Positions 32,172 through 41,192 of a stretch of 63,223 nucleotides of DNA are shown here, one piece after another. Made by a program: the position numbers and the translations under genes. The DNA comes from Candidatus Poseidoniales archaeon (GTDB lineage: Archaea; Thermoplasmatota; Poseidoniia; Poseidoniales; Poseidoniaceae). The notes under the pieces were generated by a model that did no database searches, was not told where the DNA came from, and saw nothing but the letters and a program-made list of their open reading frames with translations. The stretch lies in the NCBI GenBank assembly GCA_009887095.1, contig QXYC01000013.1:1-63223 (forward strand), written 5' to 3'. The stretch's first letter is position 1. Every line of letters starts with the position of its first letter.

Positions 32172-34225
32172 TCTTCTTCACCCGATGGCGATGATGCAAC
32201 TGGTGTGAGTGTCGAAAGGGATATGGCTCGCATTGGCGTTGGTTCTTCGTCGAGTAAATCCAACATGTCAATGGTCGCTGCATCAACATCCCACTCGCCT
32301 TCTGGCACGAAACTGTCGAGTGCTTGGTCTGGCTTCATGTCGGGCTTTTTTCGTCGCCGTCCGACCTTTCGCCGCTTCTTCTCGATGTCTTCTTCAAACG
32401 GTGGAAGTGGTCCACGTTCAGGATCAATTTCAACGAGCTCTTCTTCTAAACGGCGCAACTCATCAGCAATTCGAATTAACTCCTCAATGGATGCATCGGG
32501 CGTCTGCTGCGCCAACGCCATCATTTTGTTTTCGAGGTTTTCAAGTCGCATGCCTCGTTCTGTGAACTCAGTTTCAAACGCTCCGATTTGCTGGTCAATG
32601 GATTCGTCAAGATCAGTGAGAATTTCGGCAGCCGTGCTGTAATCACGCTCTTCAATCCGTCCTGTTCGCGCAACCAAGTGTTCGTCACGCTCGTTGAGTG
32701 CAAGGACGGATGGCACCTTTAGATCGATGTCTTGAAGAGCCGTTTTCATGTATGACTCGTGGCGTGATTGAGCGTTTTGTGCCATTGTGGCCGTGTCAAA
32801 TTCTGGTGGTTCATAGGCGTCTGCACCAATGACTGGTAGTTCGGAGTGGAGTTCAATTCCTCCAATTTTTGTGTCGCTGTAGATCACATCGGTGGCTTCA
32901 GCAATGAGGCGTGTGGCGATGTCTGACACATGTTCCCGCTCGAGGGTTGGCATCATACGGCGTGATTGTGGTTGTTCTCCAGACAGAACCGCCGCCACAT
33001 CGTCTCCATCGAGCAACTCTTGGCCAGATTCGATGGCCAGAGCAACCAAATCGAGGTTTGCTATTGTCGCACGCCATGAAGGTTGAGTGTGCAGCACGAT
33101 GCTCGCTAATTGCCCATCGTCCAACATGAGGCCTCGCTTTAGGGCGAGGTGCCTTGCAAAGAGCACAAGACTGGTTGATGTCGGCGACTCTAGATTGACC
33201 TTTGCAGCATTTTTCACCAAGTCCCAGAGCCTTGAAGCAGGCCAACGGCTCGCTTCAATCGTGCTCGAAAGGACCACATGGACACCCATATTGAGTGCGT
33301 AGTCAACCATTGTTCCAACCATGCTTGCTGTATCAGGACGGTCTGCGATGAGGTGCGCATCATCAATGGCGAGGAATCTCGCATGTGCCAAGGCTTCCTG
33401 CCATCCGTGCGGTAACCGTTCAAGCGGGGTCAAATCTGCTGCTTTTAGCAAGTAGACCTCTCCTTCCTGCCTTCTCATGACGCCTTGTGCCATGGCATGA
33501 ATCAGGTGCGAGCGACCGCTTTCATTCGGACCAATCAACAAGAGCGGGTTGAGCGCAAGACCAGGTGAATCGACCACGGCCTCTGCCGCTTGCGTTGCCC
33601 GGAGGTTTTCTTCAGAGGTGAACCACTGTCTGAAACTCATTCTCGATTCAGGGCTGAGGCGTGGTGGCCAAGGGGCGTCCACAGGTGCAGCGGTGCTGTG
33701 GTGGAACGGCGATGATTCCTCCGGCTGTGCGAGGTGGTTTGGCAGTGCGTGGATACTCCGACCACGTTGGTGATCAAGGACGCTTTCCCAAACGGGGCGC
33801 CCGTCCTGTTCCAATCCAACAAAGAAGTCCTCTGATTGCTCATCTGCCAATTCTTGCTCAATCGATGCACCTGTACGTTCTCGCAAGTTACGCAATCGAC
33901 TGGATACGATGCTCGCCAATGAATCGTCACGAGCGGATAGGTTCAGCGTCGGTTGATGTGTTCTGCTTTCTTTCCCGAGAACTGCATCGGCCACTAAATG
34001 GTATGTCGGGCGTTCGACCGCACCGAACCGTTGCAGCAATGTTCCTTGTTTCGGTGCTGGCACAGAGTGCTTTCCAAGCAATTGATTCAAACGAGATTTT
34101 GGAGCGATGCCTTTGGTGCTCGAATCTTGCTCTTCCTTTGGCAGTACGGGTGCGCCGCCGCTCTCGGCAAGACGCTGTTTAGCTCTGGCAATTGCCAAAT
34201 CCAAATGTTCCCGTCTTGAACTCAC
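32168..34225 (-). CDS. AAA+ protein resembling DnaA domain III, degenerate nucleotide site
   Basis: A 685-residue protein. Residues ~191-410 read like bacterial DnaA domain III: MSFRQWFTSEENLRATQAAE (DnaA FdnFvvG..N..A..AA), NPLLLIGPNESGRSHLIHAM (NPLfiyG..GlGKTHLl.Ai), HARFLAIDDAHLI (Walker B) and PSWRATIANLDLVAL (sensor 2 Arg). The Walker A Lys is Arg (residue 238), the DnaA arginine-finger box is not visible and no domain IV helix-turn-helix follows. The N-terminal ~180 residues are basic and probably disordered; the C-terminal ~200 are acidic coiled coil with a KKRRKVGRRRKK patch. ATP binding is therefore doubtful. Start GTG 34225 overlaps the upstream stop (GTGA) and has AAAAGGAGGGG as ribosome site; ATG 34276 is less likely. 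Confidence 0.72.
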   Translation of the reverse strand: MSSRREHLDLAIARAKQRLAESGGAPVLPKEEQDSSTKGIAPKSRLNQLLGKHSVPAPKQGTLLQRFGAVERPTYHLVADAVLGKESRTHQPTLNLSARDDSLASIVSSRLRNLRERTGASIEQELADEQSEDFFVGLEQDGRPVWESVLDHQRGRSIHALPNHLAQPEESSPFHHSTAAPVDAPWPPRLSPESRMSFRQWFTSEENLRATQAAEAVVDSPGLALNPLLLIGPNESGRSHLIHAMAQGVMRRQEGEVYLLKAADLTPLERLPHGWQEALAHARFLAIDDAHLIADRPDTASMVGTMVDYALNMGVHVVLSSTIEASRWPASRLWDLVKNAAKVNLESPTSTSLVLFARHLALKRGLMLDDGQLASIVLHTQPSWRATIANLDLVALAIESGQELLDGDDVAAVLSGEQPQSRRMMPTLEREHVSDIATRLIAEATDVIYSDTKIGGIELHSELPVIGADAYEPPEFDTATMAQNAQSRHESYMKTALQDIDLKVPSVLALNERDEHLVARTGRIEERDYSTAAEILTDLDESIDQQIGAFETEFTERGMRLENLENKMMALAQQTPDASIEELIRIADELRRLEEELVEIDPERGPLPPFEEDIEKKRRKVGRRRKKPDMKPDQALDSFVPEGEWDVDAATIDMLDLLDEEPTPMRAISLSTLTPVASSPSGEEE

Positions 34226-36171
34226 TGTAGCCCCTCCTTTTCGTTGCGAAGTCGCTCGAGGTCTTCGCGTTCCCATACACTCATTTGGTCTTCAATGGTT
34301 GGGGGACTTTGGTCTTTGGACGCAATCTCTCTTGGGAGGTGTTTAGGTTGAGTTTCAGCATCAACGCCAGGTCTTGCTAGCAACGGTGAGAGGGCATGAG
34401 AGGCGTTGTGTGGGAGGCGATTGTTGACGGCTGCAATTGGTCGTGGTCCCTCGCCAAGGGGGGGCAATTCGTGATGGCTTTTGGCCGATTGCTGCTTGGC
34501 CGCTTGACTGAGTGGTCGCATGGATGGCGGTGAAGGTTTGAGCAGTTTCTCAACCGCCTTTTCTTGACGTTCCTGGATTGATTCTAATGAGGTGGGAATC
34601 GCAACGGGTTTTCGTCCCGAGGACAGTGCAGGGAAGTGTGATGGTCGCTCAGGTGCGCCGGCCGCTGCTGCAACTCGAGTTACATGATTCGGTAACCTCG
34701 GTTGCGCCGATGATTGTTTTTTACGCCGGCGAAGGCGTTGAGCAGGCCTCGGTCCTTTCTTTTTCACGACCTGTGGCGTCGCAGGAACTGATGTTGTGGG
34801 CTGATCATCTGCCACTTGAGCCACTTTCACTGGCAACGTGTCTTCTTCCACATGGGGGGCCAAAGGCTCGTTCGATGGGGCGACAGGCCTTTGCTCCACT
34901 GTTGGAGGTGCGATGTCTTGCTGTGGCGGAATCTCATCCTCTTCAAGAAGCGGTTGTTGTTCATCGACCCAAGACTCCATCTGGGAACTCAATGCCTGTG
35001 TGGCTTCAATTCGTTCGGCTTGTGTGGTTGGTTCCTGTCCGCCGACGAGGGAGGTGCCGGAGGGCGCAACTGCGTCGGGCGAATGCTCCACTGCTCGTTG
35101 GAGTTGTTGTTCAATCCATTGCCGTTCTTCTTCAGTTGGTGGTGCGCACAGCGGATGGTCAAGAATGAGGTCTGGTTCTGTAAGCCAATGCTCGACCTCA
35201 TGTGCGAAAATGGGGGTGAGGCATCGCGTGAGCCGATGCCGAGGTTCCAATTCAAATGTGTTCAAGTCAGTGGTGATCAGCACAACGTGGTCATCCATTC
35301 GAACACCGTCAACCACATCTCGAATGAAGTCAATGGTTCGGTCATCGCCGTTCATGCCAGCCAAGTATTCCACGCCCTCGATGAGAACCACGGCTCGCAT
35401 GTTTTCCCAAAGAAAAGCATCGATCGCCACCCTTACCGATTCGATGCTCGGATGGAGGGCGCGAGGGTGGGTGCCGTTGCTCAGCCAATGGCATGCGGCA
35501 GCGGGGAGGTTATGTTCCACACTGAGCGCATCCACGTCATGACGAGAAATCACAAGAATCGGGCGTCCATGATTGGCGAGGTGGCCGGCAAGCGTGAAAA
35601 ATGAGGTTGGGTCTTGCGCATCGAGCAACAACGCATCACCAGGGTGAATCATCCGTTCCATACCCTCGAACCGTTGCATGTAGGCCCTGCTCTTTTGTCG
35701 AATTGCCTCTGGTGCTTCCACGCTGACTTCGAGTTCAGGAAGACGTTCTTCACGACGCCAACTTCCTGGCTTGAGCTTAACGTCTGACCACCATCGTTCG
35801 TCGTTTGTTTCATTGCTCTCAGTTGCTTCGAGATTGAGGTATGCGTTTGGGTGAAGGTGGCAAATACGTTGTGCATCAGCCGGAGGGAGTTCATGGATTG
35901 CAACAAGGGCATCGAGGGGTGCTGCATCATCTTCAATTTCGAGCAACGCTTCGAGACCAAACACGATGGCTTCTGCCTCGTGAATCGCAAGAACAGGGTG
36001 GCCTTCGATGAAGAGGATGTGGCCAACACGCGGCATTTTTTCCTTTGGTTTTCGCTCTGTGCGGATGAACCCGGTCGTTGCCAACTTGGCAATATCGGCT
36101 GAGAGGAGTCGAAGCGCCTCACGATCGCCACGGCGGATTTCCGTGACATCGCCCTGCGGTAATTCGACCAT
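34222..36171 (-). CDS. DUF835 protein with N-terminal DUF2226-like domain and long basic tail
   Basis: A 649-residue protein that begins the DnaA-like operon. Residues ~1-115 (LPQGDVTEIRRGDREAL, HILFIEGHPVLAIHEAE) resemble archaeal DUF2226 domains. Residues ~176-320 match DUF835: HPGDALLLDAQDPTSFFTLA, PILVISRHDVDAL, AACHWLSNGTHPRALHPSIE and AVVLIEGVEYLAGMNGDDR. The remaining half is disordered, rich in Pro, Gln and Glu, with a Lys/Arg-rich patch (~490-510) that could bind nucleic acid. DUF835 is found mainly in archaea, often in signalling-type architectures; its biochemical role is unknown. Coupling to the AAA+ gene by a 4-base overlap suggests the two products form one complex. Confidence 0.78.
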   Translation of the reverse strand: MVELPQGDVTEIRRGDREALRLLSADIAKLATTGFIRTERKPKEKMPRVGHILFIEGHPVLAIHEAEAIVFGLEALLEIEDDAAPLDALVAIHELPPADAQRICHLHPNAYLNLEATESNETNDERWWSDVKLKPGSWRREERLPELEVSVEAPEAIRQKSRAYMQRFEGMERMIHPGDALLLDAQDPTSFFTLAGHLANHGRPILVISRHDVDALSVEHNLPAAACHWLSNGTHPRALHPSIESVRVAIDAFLWENMRAVVLIEGVEYLAGMNGDDRTIDFIRDVVDGVRMDDHVVLITTDLNTFELEPRHRLTRCLTPIFAHEVEHWLTEPDLILDHPLCAPPTEEERQWIEQQLQRAVEHSPDAVAPSGTSLVGGQEPTTQAERIEATQALSSQMESWVDEQQPLLEEDEIPPQQDIAPPTVEQRPVAPSNEPLAPHVEEDTLPVKVAQVADDQPTTSVPATPQVVKKKGPRPAQRLRRRKKQSSAQPRLPNHVTRVAAAAGAPERPSHFPALSSGRKPVAIPTSLESIQERQEKAVEKLLKPSPPSMRPLSQAAKQQSAKSHHELPPLGEGPRPIAAVNNRLPHNASHALSPLLARPGVDAETQPKHLPREIASKDQSPPTIEDQMSVWEREDLERLRNEKEGLQ

Positions 36172-36176
36172 CTCTC

Positions 36177-36193
36177 ACACCCCTACGGGGTGT
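36177..36193. repeat. Perfect inverted repeat at the ribosome site of the DUF835 gene
   Basis: ACACCCC and GGGGTGT are 7-base arms around a three-base loop. The repeat ends 6 bases before the ATG at 36171. On the mRNA strand the second arm contains the GGGGTGTGA that resembles the Shine-Dalgarno sequence, so a hairpin here would hide the ribosome site. Alternatively it is a DNA operator. The core is shared with 700-714. Confidence 0.45.
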
Positions 36194-36274
36194 AAGCCTG
36201 CTGAAGTGTTCTTGAAGGGTCCGCATGATTTTCTTCTGCGATAGCGGTTTGAAGCATGAACTCCTCGGGCCGAC

Positions 36275-36694
36275 ATGGGCGAGGCGAACGTCAACTCCGA
36301 CATCCCTTTCCTCACAGGAGACGAGTTAATCCTGTGGAATGCTGGCTTAGAGGATTTTGACCATGGCCGCTACTGGCATGCTCACGAAGATTGGGAAGAT
36401 TTGTGGAACGCACACAAACGACGTTCGGCCCCCACTACGGAAATCTTGTTTGTTCAAGGTATGATTCAAACCGCAGCACTGCTTCTCAATCATGAGAGGA
36501 AAAAAGAACGTGGCGTCAAAAACCTCACTGTCAAAGTGAACGCAAAATTGGCAGGTTGGGGCTGTGTTTGGGGCATTGATGTTTCCAAGCACCTTCAAGC
36601 CATGGATTCATTCGGGCTCGATGCGGGTCTTTGGTCGTTGGACGCGCAGGCATATACCCTCGAACGCTGCAGCGGCCGTGAAGTTCAAGATTGA
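36275..36694 (+). CDS. DUF309 protein
   Basis: A 139-residue helical protein with the DUF309 signature: DHGRYWHAHEDWEDLWNA (HxxxExxW, residues ~28-45) followed by ILFVQGMIQTAALLLNHER. The His/Glu motif suggests a metal or ligand site, but the family's function is unknown. Divergent from the DUF835 gene, 103 bases apart. The next gene, a membrane protein, begins 18 bases after its stop. Confidence 0.85.
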   Translation: MGEANVNSDIPFLTGDELILWNAGLEDFDHGRYWHAHEDWEDLWNAHKRRSAPTTEILFVQGMIQTAALLLNHERKKERGVKNLTVKVNAKLAGWGCVWGIDVSKHLQAMDSFGLDAGLWSLDAQAYTLERCSGREVQD

Positions 36695-36712
36695 CGGCGT
36701 GGAGGTTGAATC

Positions 36713-37363
36713 ATGCAGGAACAAACCACCACCCTCCCTGCTGGCATGCGACGGTTCAACGAATTGGATTTGGCGCAGCCATTCAAGACTCGCTTTTTCA
36801 TGGCTTCAGCCGGTGCAACAAGCGTCGTGCTCATTCTAGCTTTCTTTACCTGGAACGCCTCGGGTACATTGATTCCAGCATTGCTTATGTTGGCCATTCT
36901 CCCGTTCGGCATCAGTCAACTTCACTCTCGTTCCGCTATGCTCAATGTACCGCTTGCTGTTGACATGAATCACCCGTTTATGGATGAAGATCCAATCGGG
37001 TCGTCATCGGTGATGGTCCGTCTCTCTGATGGCCAATGGGTGGACATCGGTGAAGGTCGGGTTAGACTAGCAGAAGATGACCTGCTCGGTGGAACAAACC
37101 TCGTACGCGACAACGATGACTACACCCTCATCGGTCATTTCAGCGAGTTGCCAATGAGCCACCGGGGCATCAGGAAACAAATTGTTGTCGTGAATCAAGC
37201 GATTGCGTTGAGGGATGTCGTGAATGGGGCCGAAGATACGATTGAAGATGCGAGGTCCCGCGAAACAAAAGAAACGGGTCTTCTCGATCGCTCTTGGATG
37301 GAAGACCAGACAGAAATTGAGATTGAGCCAGATGGCTTGATGAGCAAATTACGGGGCGAATAA
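36713..37363 (+). CDS. Two-helix membrane protein with soluble C-terminal domain
   Basis: A 216-residue protein. Two adjacent transmembrane segments (residues ~28-46 and ~50-68) follow a short N-terminal tail. The remaining ~145 residues are hydrophilic and beta-rich in the middle (VMVRLSDGQWVDIGEGRVRL), with an acidic end. No known family recognised. It starts 18 bases after the DUF309 gene and is followed 60 bases later by another membrane protein on the same strand, so the three may be one unit. Confidence 0.65.
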   Translation: MQEQTTTLPAGMRRFNELDLAQPFKTRFFMASAGATSVVLILAFFTWNASGTLIPALLMLAILPFGISQLHSRSAMLNVPLAVDMNHPFMDEDPIGSSSVMVRLSDGQWVDIGEGRVRLAEDDLLGGTNLVRDNDDYTLIGHFSELPMSHRGIRKQIVVVNQAIALRDVVNGAEDTIEDARSRETKETGLLDRSWMEDQTEIEIEPDGLMSKLRGE

Positions 37364-37423
37364 AGGGTTTTCAAAGCAATATCGACCCCCCATCTTCAAA
37401 ACCGTTCGCTCGGACCAAGGACT

Positions 37424-38038
37424 GTGACGGCACCGGTGCGTTGGGGTCAGACGCTCGAGAATTTGGGCCCTGCAGAGCAAGAAACCTTGCTCGGGACCTC
37501 ACTTTCACGTCGGTTTACCAAGCTTCCACTTTGGTTGTCTCACCCCGCAAACATCGGTGCTTTCTACGGTTTTCTTGTCGCCTTGACGCTTCTTTTACCA
37601 TACAGGTTTGCGGGTGAGGATACCAACGGTTGGTTGGCAAACTGGGTCTTCCATATGTCGATCTTGATGGTTGCGTGCCTTGTCATGGGCTTTGCGTCAC
37701 TTCTTCTCATCCGGTGGTCGAAACGGTTTCCAATGTCACCCCCAAGAATTTTGCTCTATCCTATGCCGTTTTTGGGCATGGCATTGCTGACACTCGGGCG
37801 AACGGACATGGTGAATGTTCCAACGGTGTTGGTGTGGTTGCTGTTATTGTTGCCCGGGCCGATGTATGTTCACTTGTCATGGGCACCGCGCTGGCGGTTG
37901 CTATGCATGCTTGAAGACGGACGAGATCCGTTCATAGGGATGGAATCGAAGCAGACCGAGCCAAACGAGGACGCCGTCACACTTGCTGGTGATGACCATG
38001 ACCTCCTATCGGTCGTTGAAGAATACGCAGAAGAGTGA
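37424..38038 (+). CDS. Four-helix membrane protein of unknown function
   Basis: A 204-residue protein starting at GTG 37424 (product MTAPVRWGQTLENLGPAE). Four hydrophobic segments occupy residues ~45-62, 75-96, 107-122 and 132-148. An acidic cytoplasmic tail ends in DDHDLLSVVEEYAEE. No motif is recognised. GTG is the only sensible start, since the next in-frame ATG would remove the first transmembrane segment. Convergent with the thioesterase gene at 38072. Confidence 0.6.
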   Translation: MTAPVRWGQTLENLGPAEQETLLGTSLSRRFTKLPLWLSHPANIGAFYGFLVALTLLLPYRFAGEDTNGWLANWVFHMSILMVACLVMGFASLLLIRWSKRFPMSPPRILLYPMPFLGMALLTLGRTDMVNVPTVLVWLLLLLPGPMYVHLSWAPRWRLLCMLEDGRDPFIGMESKQTEPNEDAVTLAGDDHDLLSVVEEYAEE

Positions 38039-38071
38039 CTTGATGAATCGAGGTGTGCAACCTCTTGCCGC

Positions 38072-38494
38072 TTAATTCTGCAATCTGATGTAGTTAACTT
38101 GGCTCACTGCCACTAACTTGCCGTTGGTATCGTAGAGGTCTGCATGGGCAAGGCACATCGTTTTACCAATTCGAACCACATGCGCCTTGCACACCACATC
38201 GGTGTGGCAGGGCCGCAAAAAGCGGATGTTGAAATCGGTTGTTGCGACGTTCGCATCTGCGCCGATTTCGGTTAAAATCGACCAACATGTCACTGTATCT
38301 GCAATCGTTCCCAGCATACCGCCGTGGAATGTTTCGAAGATGCCATCCCATCGCTGGTGGCGTGGAACCGTTGCTTCACAGTGGCCCTTTTCCACTTTGA
38401 CAATTTTCATTTTGAGTGTGTCAACAATGGGGATCGAGTGGATGCGTTCGTTGAGCTCCTGCAGTTCCTGTTCGTTGAGCGTCTCACTTTCCAT
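38072..38494 (-). CDS. PaaI-type hotdog-fold thioesterase
   Basis: A 140-residue single hotdog domain that would hydrolyse an acyl-CoA or aryl-CoA. The family pattern is visible in RWDGIFETFHGGMLGTIADT (HGG motif with the catalytic Asp downstream) and TTDFNIRFLRPC (the outer strand before the substrate tunnel). Substrate unknown. It is downstream of kbl by 9 bases on the same strand, so likely in the same transcript, though a metabolic link with threonine or glycine metabolism is not obvious. Confidence 0.87.
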   Translation of the reverse strand: MESETLNEQELQELNERIHSIPIVDTLKMKIVKVEKGHCEATVPRHQRWDGIFETFHGGMLGTIADTVTCWSILTEIGADANVATTDFNIRFLRPCHTDVVCKAHVVRIGKTMCLAHADLYDTNGKLVAVSQVNYIRLQN

Positions 38495-38503
38495 TTGTTC
38501 ACC

Positions 38504-39685
38504 TCAGATGAGATCGAGTGTGGGACCGACTTTCTCAAAGAGACGCAGCACTTCATCAAGGTCGTCCCTTGAGAGCCCTGCGGACATTTGCGTACGAATT
38601 CGTGCCTTGTCTCTTGCAACCATTGGAAACACAATCGCTCCTGCCATCACGCCTTCTTCACCGAGGGCTCGTGTCATGGCCTTGGCCACGCTTGAGTCGC
38701 CGCACATCACTGGAATGATTGGTGTCACTGAGGCGCCGGTGTCAAAACCGAGGGACTGCAATTCCTTTCGGAAATAATTCGTATTTTCCCATAGTTTCGC
38801 ATGGTGTTCTGGTTCTTCCATGAGGACTTCCACAGCGGCTTTTTGTGCAGCAGCGACACCTGGCGGTTGCGATCCCGAGAGCAACCAAGATCGAGAGTGA
38901 TTGAGTGCGTGGTTTCGAGTCATTTCAGTGCCTGCAAGAATTCCACCCTGAACACCGAGGGCTTTGGAAAAGGATCCAGTCTCAAAGTCCACCTTTCCTT
39001 GAAGGTTGAATTGAGCAACAATTCCAGCGCCTTTCTCACCAAGCACCCCTTCGCCGTGGCAATCATCGACGTATACCATGGCTCCGTACTCTTCTGCCAG
39101 AGCCGTCACTTCGTCGAGCGGAGCAATGTCGCCATCCATTGAAAACACGCCATCTGTAATGATGAGTTTCCGTTGTGCACCTTCATGAGCCTTCAGAACT
39201 GCTTCCAGTTCGCCCATGTCGTTGTGGGCATAGACACCCCGACTTGCTTTTGTGAGGCGTACGCCATCGATAATCGAGCCGTGATTCAATTCATCACTGA
39301 TGATGACATCTTGTGGTCCAGTGACAAGGGTCGGGATCAGGCCCACATTCACGGTGTATCCGGCAGAATAAATCAACGAGGCTTCAACTCCTTTGAATTC
39401 AGCCACTTTTCTTTCGGCTTCGAGGTGGATGTCCATTGTGCCTGCAATGGCCCGCACGCTTCCGCTTCCAGCCCCGTATTTTTCGGTCGCATCGAGCATT
39501 GCTTGCTTGACTTTTGGGTGGGTGGTGAGGTTGAGGTAATTGTTTGCTGAAAGCATGATGGTTGGCTTTCCGTCCATGTGGCAGCGAGGTTGATTTGGAC
39601 TTTCGAGGGTTGGAGGCTCCCAGAGGAGGGATTTTTCCGAAAGGTCATCGTATCGCTCCTTCATCCATGACATGTCGCCGGGCAT
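38504..39685 (-). CDS. kbl: Glycine C-acetyltransferase / alpha-oxoamine synthase family
   Basis: PLP enzyme joining glycine and acetyl-CoA to 2-amino-3-ketobutyrate (or the reverse in threonine breakdown). The 393-residue protein has NNYLNLTTHPKVKQA, GSGSVRAIAGTMDIHLEAE, the cofactor Asp/His in VYVDDCHGEGVLG, and the PLP-lysine in TGSFSKALGVQGG. It fits Kbl better than BioF because of SFSKALGVQGG and IPVMCGDSS, but AONS activity cannot be excluded. Start ATG 39685 is preceded by GGAGACG; ATG 39742 or 39664 are alternatives. Threonine dehydrogenase is not nearby. Confidence 0.85.
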   Translation of the reverse strand: MPGDMSWMKERYDDLSEKSLLWEPPTLESPNQPRCHMDGKPTIMLSANNYLNLTTHPKVKQAMLDATEKYGAGSGSVRAIAGTMDIHLEAERKVAEFKGVEASLIYSAGYTVNVGLIPTLVTGPQDVIISDELNHGSIIDGVRLTKASRGVYAHNDMGELEAVLKAHEGAQRKLIITDGVFSMDGDIAPLDEVTALAEEYGAMVYVDDCHGEGVLGEKGAGIVAQFNLQGKVDFETGSFSKALGVQGGILAGTEMTRNHALNHSRSWLLSGSQPPGVAAAQKAAVEVLMEEPEHHAKLWENTNYFRKELQSLGFDTGASVTPIIPVMCGDSSVAKAMTRALGEEGVMAGAIVFPMVARDKARIRTQMSAGLSRDDLDEVLRLFEKVGPTLDLI

Positions 39686-39797
39686 AGCATCGTCTCCATT
39701 GTGCTGAAAGCGCCGTGCTTGATGTTCCTTTGGGTTGACCATGCTGACGCTTCCGTGCGACCATGCACCTCAAAAGGGAGGCGTTCGTCGCCGCACC

Positions 39798-40265
39798 ATG
39801 GAGTTGGCCGGAACGGTAAGCAGCGGGCTCGGACGAGCCCATGTCTTCATGGCCCAACCTCACTATCAAGAGCAGTTTCGGGCTTTGCTTGGAAAAACTG
39901 CTTGGCCAGGGACACTGAATGTGACGGTCGTAGGATCGGATTTGATCTCCTACATCGCTCTTCGAAAAAAATCGGGAATTGACACGCTCGACGCATCAGC
40001 CGAAGACCGCCTTGCTGCCAAGAGCATCGATGTGAATGGATTTGAAGCCAATCGCATTCGTGGTTTCCTGCGTGATGGCGTATCGTTTGGAGGAGCGACT
40101 GCATACATAGCAGAATTCAAAACGGATGATGGAAAGATCCCATGCGCCCTTCTCATTCCTGATTTGACCCGTCACATCGATGTCGTAGAAATCATCGCTG
40201 GTGCGTGCCTTCGTGAACGTTTCAACCTCGAAGACGGAGCCATCGTGAGCGTACAACTCGATTGA
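39798..40265 (+). CDS. ribK: CTP-dependent riboflavin kinase, archaeal
   Basis: Phosphorylates riboflavin to FMN using CTP, the archaeal replacement for RibF. The 155-residue protein carries the family pattern ELAGTVSSGLGRAHVFM, PHYQEQFRALLGKTAWPGTL followed by NVTVVG, SFGGATAYIAEF, CALLIPDLTRHIDVVEIIA and a C-terminal LRERFNLEDGA. This is one of the firmest archaeal markers in the window. ATG 39798 starts the domain exactly; an upstream frame to 39735 is rejected. Divergent from kbl. The 3' end is 3 bases from the convergent truA-like gene. Confidence 0.93.
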   Translation: MELAGTVSSGLGRAHVFMAQPHYQEQFRALLGKTAWPGTLNVTVVGSDLISYIALRKKSGIDTLDASAEDRLAAKSIDVNGFEANRIRGFLRDGVSFGGATAYIAEFKTDDGKIPCALLIPDLTRHIDVVEIIAGACLRERFNLEDGAIVSVQLD

Positions 40266-40268
40266 TGT

Positions 40269-41183
40269 TTAGCGGTGCTTAACGATGGGCAACTCGCCCA
40301 ACCGAGCCCACTCGTTATGAAGCAGGCTCTTCAGTTCGTGCCTCGCAGCCTCTCTCCATCGCTTCCGCATGGTCCGCTCGACGGCAAGTCCTGCCGGTGG
40401 GGCGGAGAAACATTGAATGTCGACAGCGGTGGAATCGAGTGGAAGGTGTTCCCAGTGAACGCCCCATAGCATCAACCAGTCGGGTGGTGCTACTCCAAAA
40501 TCTGCTTCTTTTTCGGGGTGGTCAATCGCTTCACGCACAGCCTCGGGGCTGATCTCACCAATGCACATGCGGTGCAACGCCATCGCCGTGCGACGAACTT
40601 GGTTCCACAGGAAGGCTTCTCCGATAATTTCGAATCCGACCACTCGCCCATCGACACGCCATGGTGTGCATGAGTGGATGGTTCGGATTGGGTTTTTTCC
40701 CTCTTCGAGGCGGGCAAAGTTCCTCGCATCATAGGTTCCGACAAACATGGCAAGCCATTCGCTGAACACTTCGCCAGGGTCTTGCCAAAATTCAATGCAT
40801 TCGAGGCGGTAACGGTACACTCGATACTCGGCCATTCTGGGATTCCATTCTTCATCCACTTCTTTGACATCGAGGAATGCGATGTCATTTGGAAGCCGAT
40901 CATCAAGGGCTCGAACCATTTTTCGAGGTGTCAATGCGGTCCAGAGTTCCTTTTCGATGCGCACAACGCCGCCGTTGACTCGCACGTGAACACCTGCATC
41001 GGTGCGACTGGAGAGCACGAGGTTATGACGCTCGTCATGAGGGTCAAGCCATTTTAGACTTCGAAAGACGCGTATAAGTTCACCCTGAACGGTTGAGACG
41101 TCAGGTTGAATTTGGCTGCCATGGTAGGCATCGCCCAAGTATCCAATGCGGAACGCCAAACGAACGGTAGAGCCGTCCGTCAT
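40269..41183 (-). CDS. truA: tRNA pseudouridine synthase A (TruA/Pus family)
   Basis: Forms pseudouridine in the tRNA anticodon stem-loop (positions 38-40). The 304-residue protein has the TruA fold motifs: FRIGYLGDAYHGSQIQPDV, VQGELIRVF, SSRTDAGVHVRVNGG with the catalytic Asp, RVYRYRLE and FLWNQVRRTAMAL. The C-terminus is somewhat longer than minimal TruA. No neighbours relate to tRNA, apart from being 7 kb from the TgtA-like gene. Downstream of a small TPR-like gene, 9 bases away, on the same strand. Confidence 0.9.
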   Translation of the reverse strand: MTDGSTVRLAFRIGYLGDAYHGSQIQPDVSTVQGELIRVFRSLKWLDPHDERHNLVLSSRTDAGVHVRVNGGVVRIEKELWTALTPRKMVRALDDRLPNDIAFLDVKEVDEEWNPRMAEYRVYRYRLECIEFWQDPGEVFSEWLAMFVGTYDARNFARLEEGKNPIRTIHSCTPWRVDGRVVGFEIIGEAFLWNQVRRTAMALHRMCIGEISPEAVREAIDHPEKEADFGVAPPDWLMLWGVHWEHLPLDSTAVDIQCFSAPPAGLAVERTMRKRWREAARHELKSLLHNEWARLGELPIVKHR

Positions 41184-41192
41184 ACGAACACC

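Noticed and set aside
32205-33302. Several plus-strand frames inside the DnaA-like gene
   Set aside because: They are antisense shadows with Ser/Arg-rich composition and no recognisable motif.
34226-34276. ATG start for the DnaA-like protein 17 codons upstream
   Set aside because: It would overlap the DUF835 gene by 55 bases; the GTG with AAAAGGAGGGG spacing and GTGA overlap is better.
36177-36193. Rho-independent terminator
   Set aside because: No T-run follows on either strand and the repeat sits at a start codon, not after a stop.
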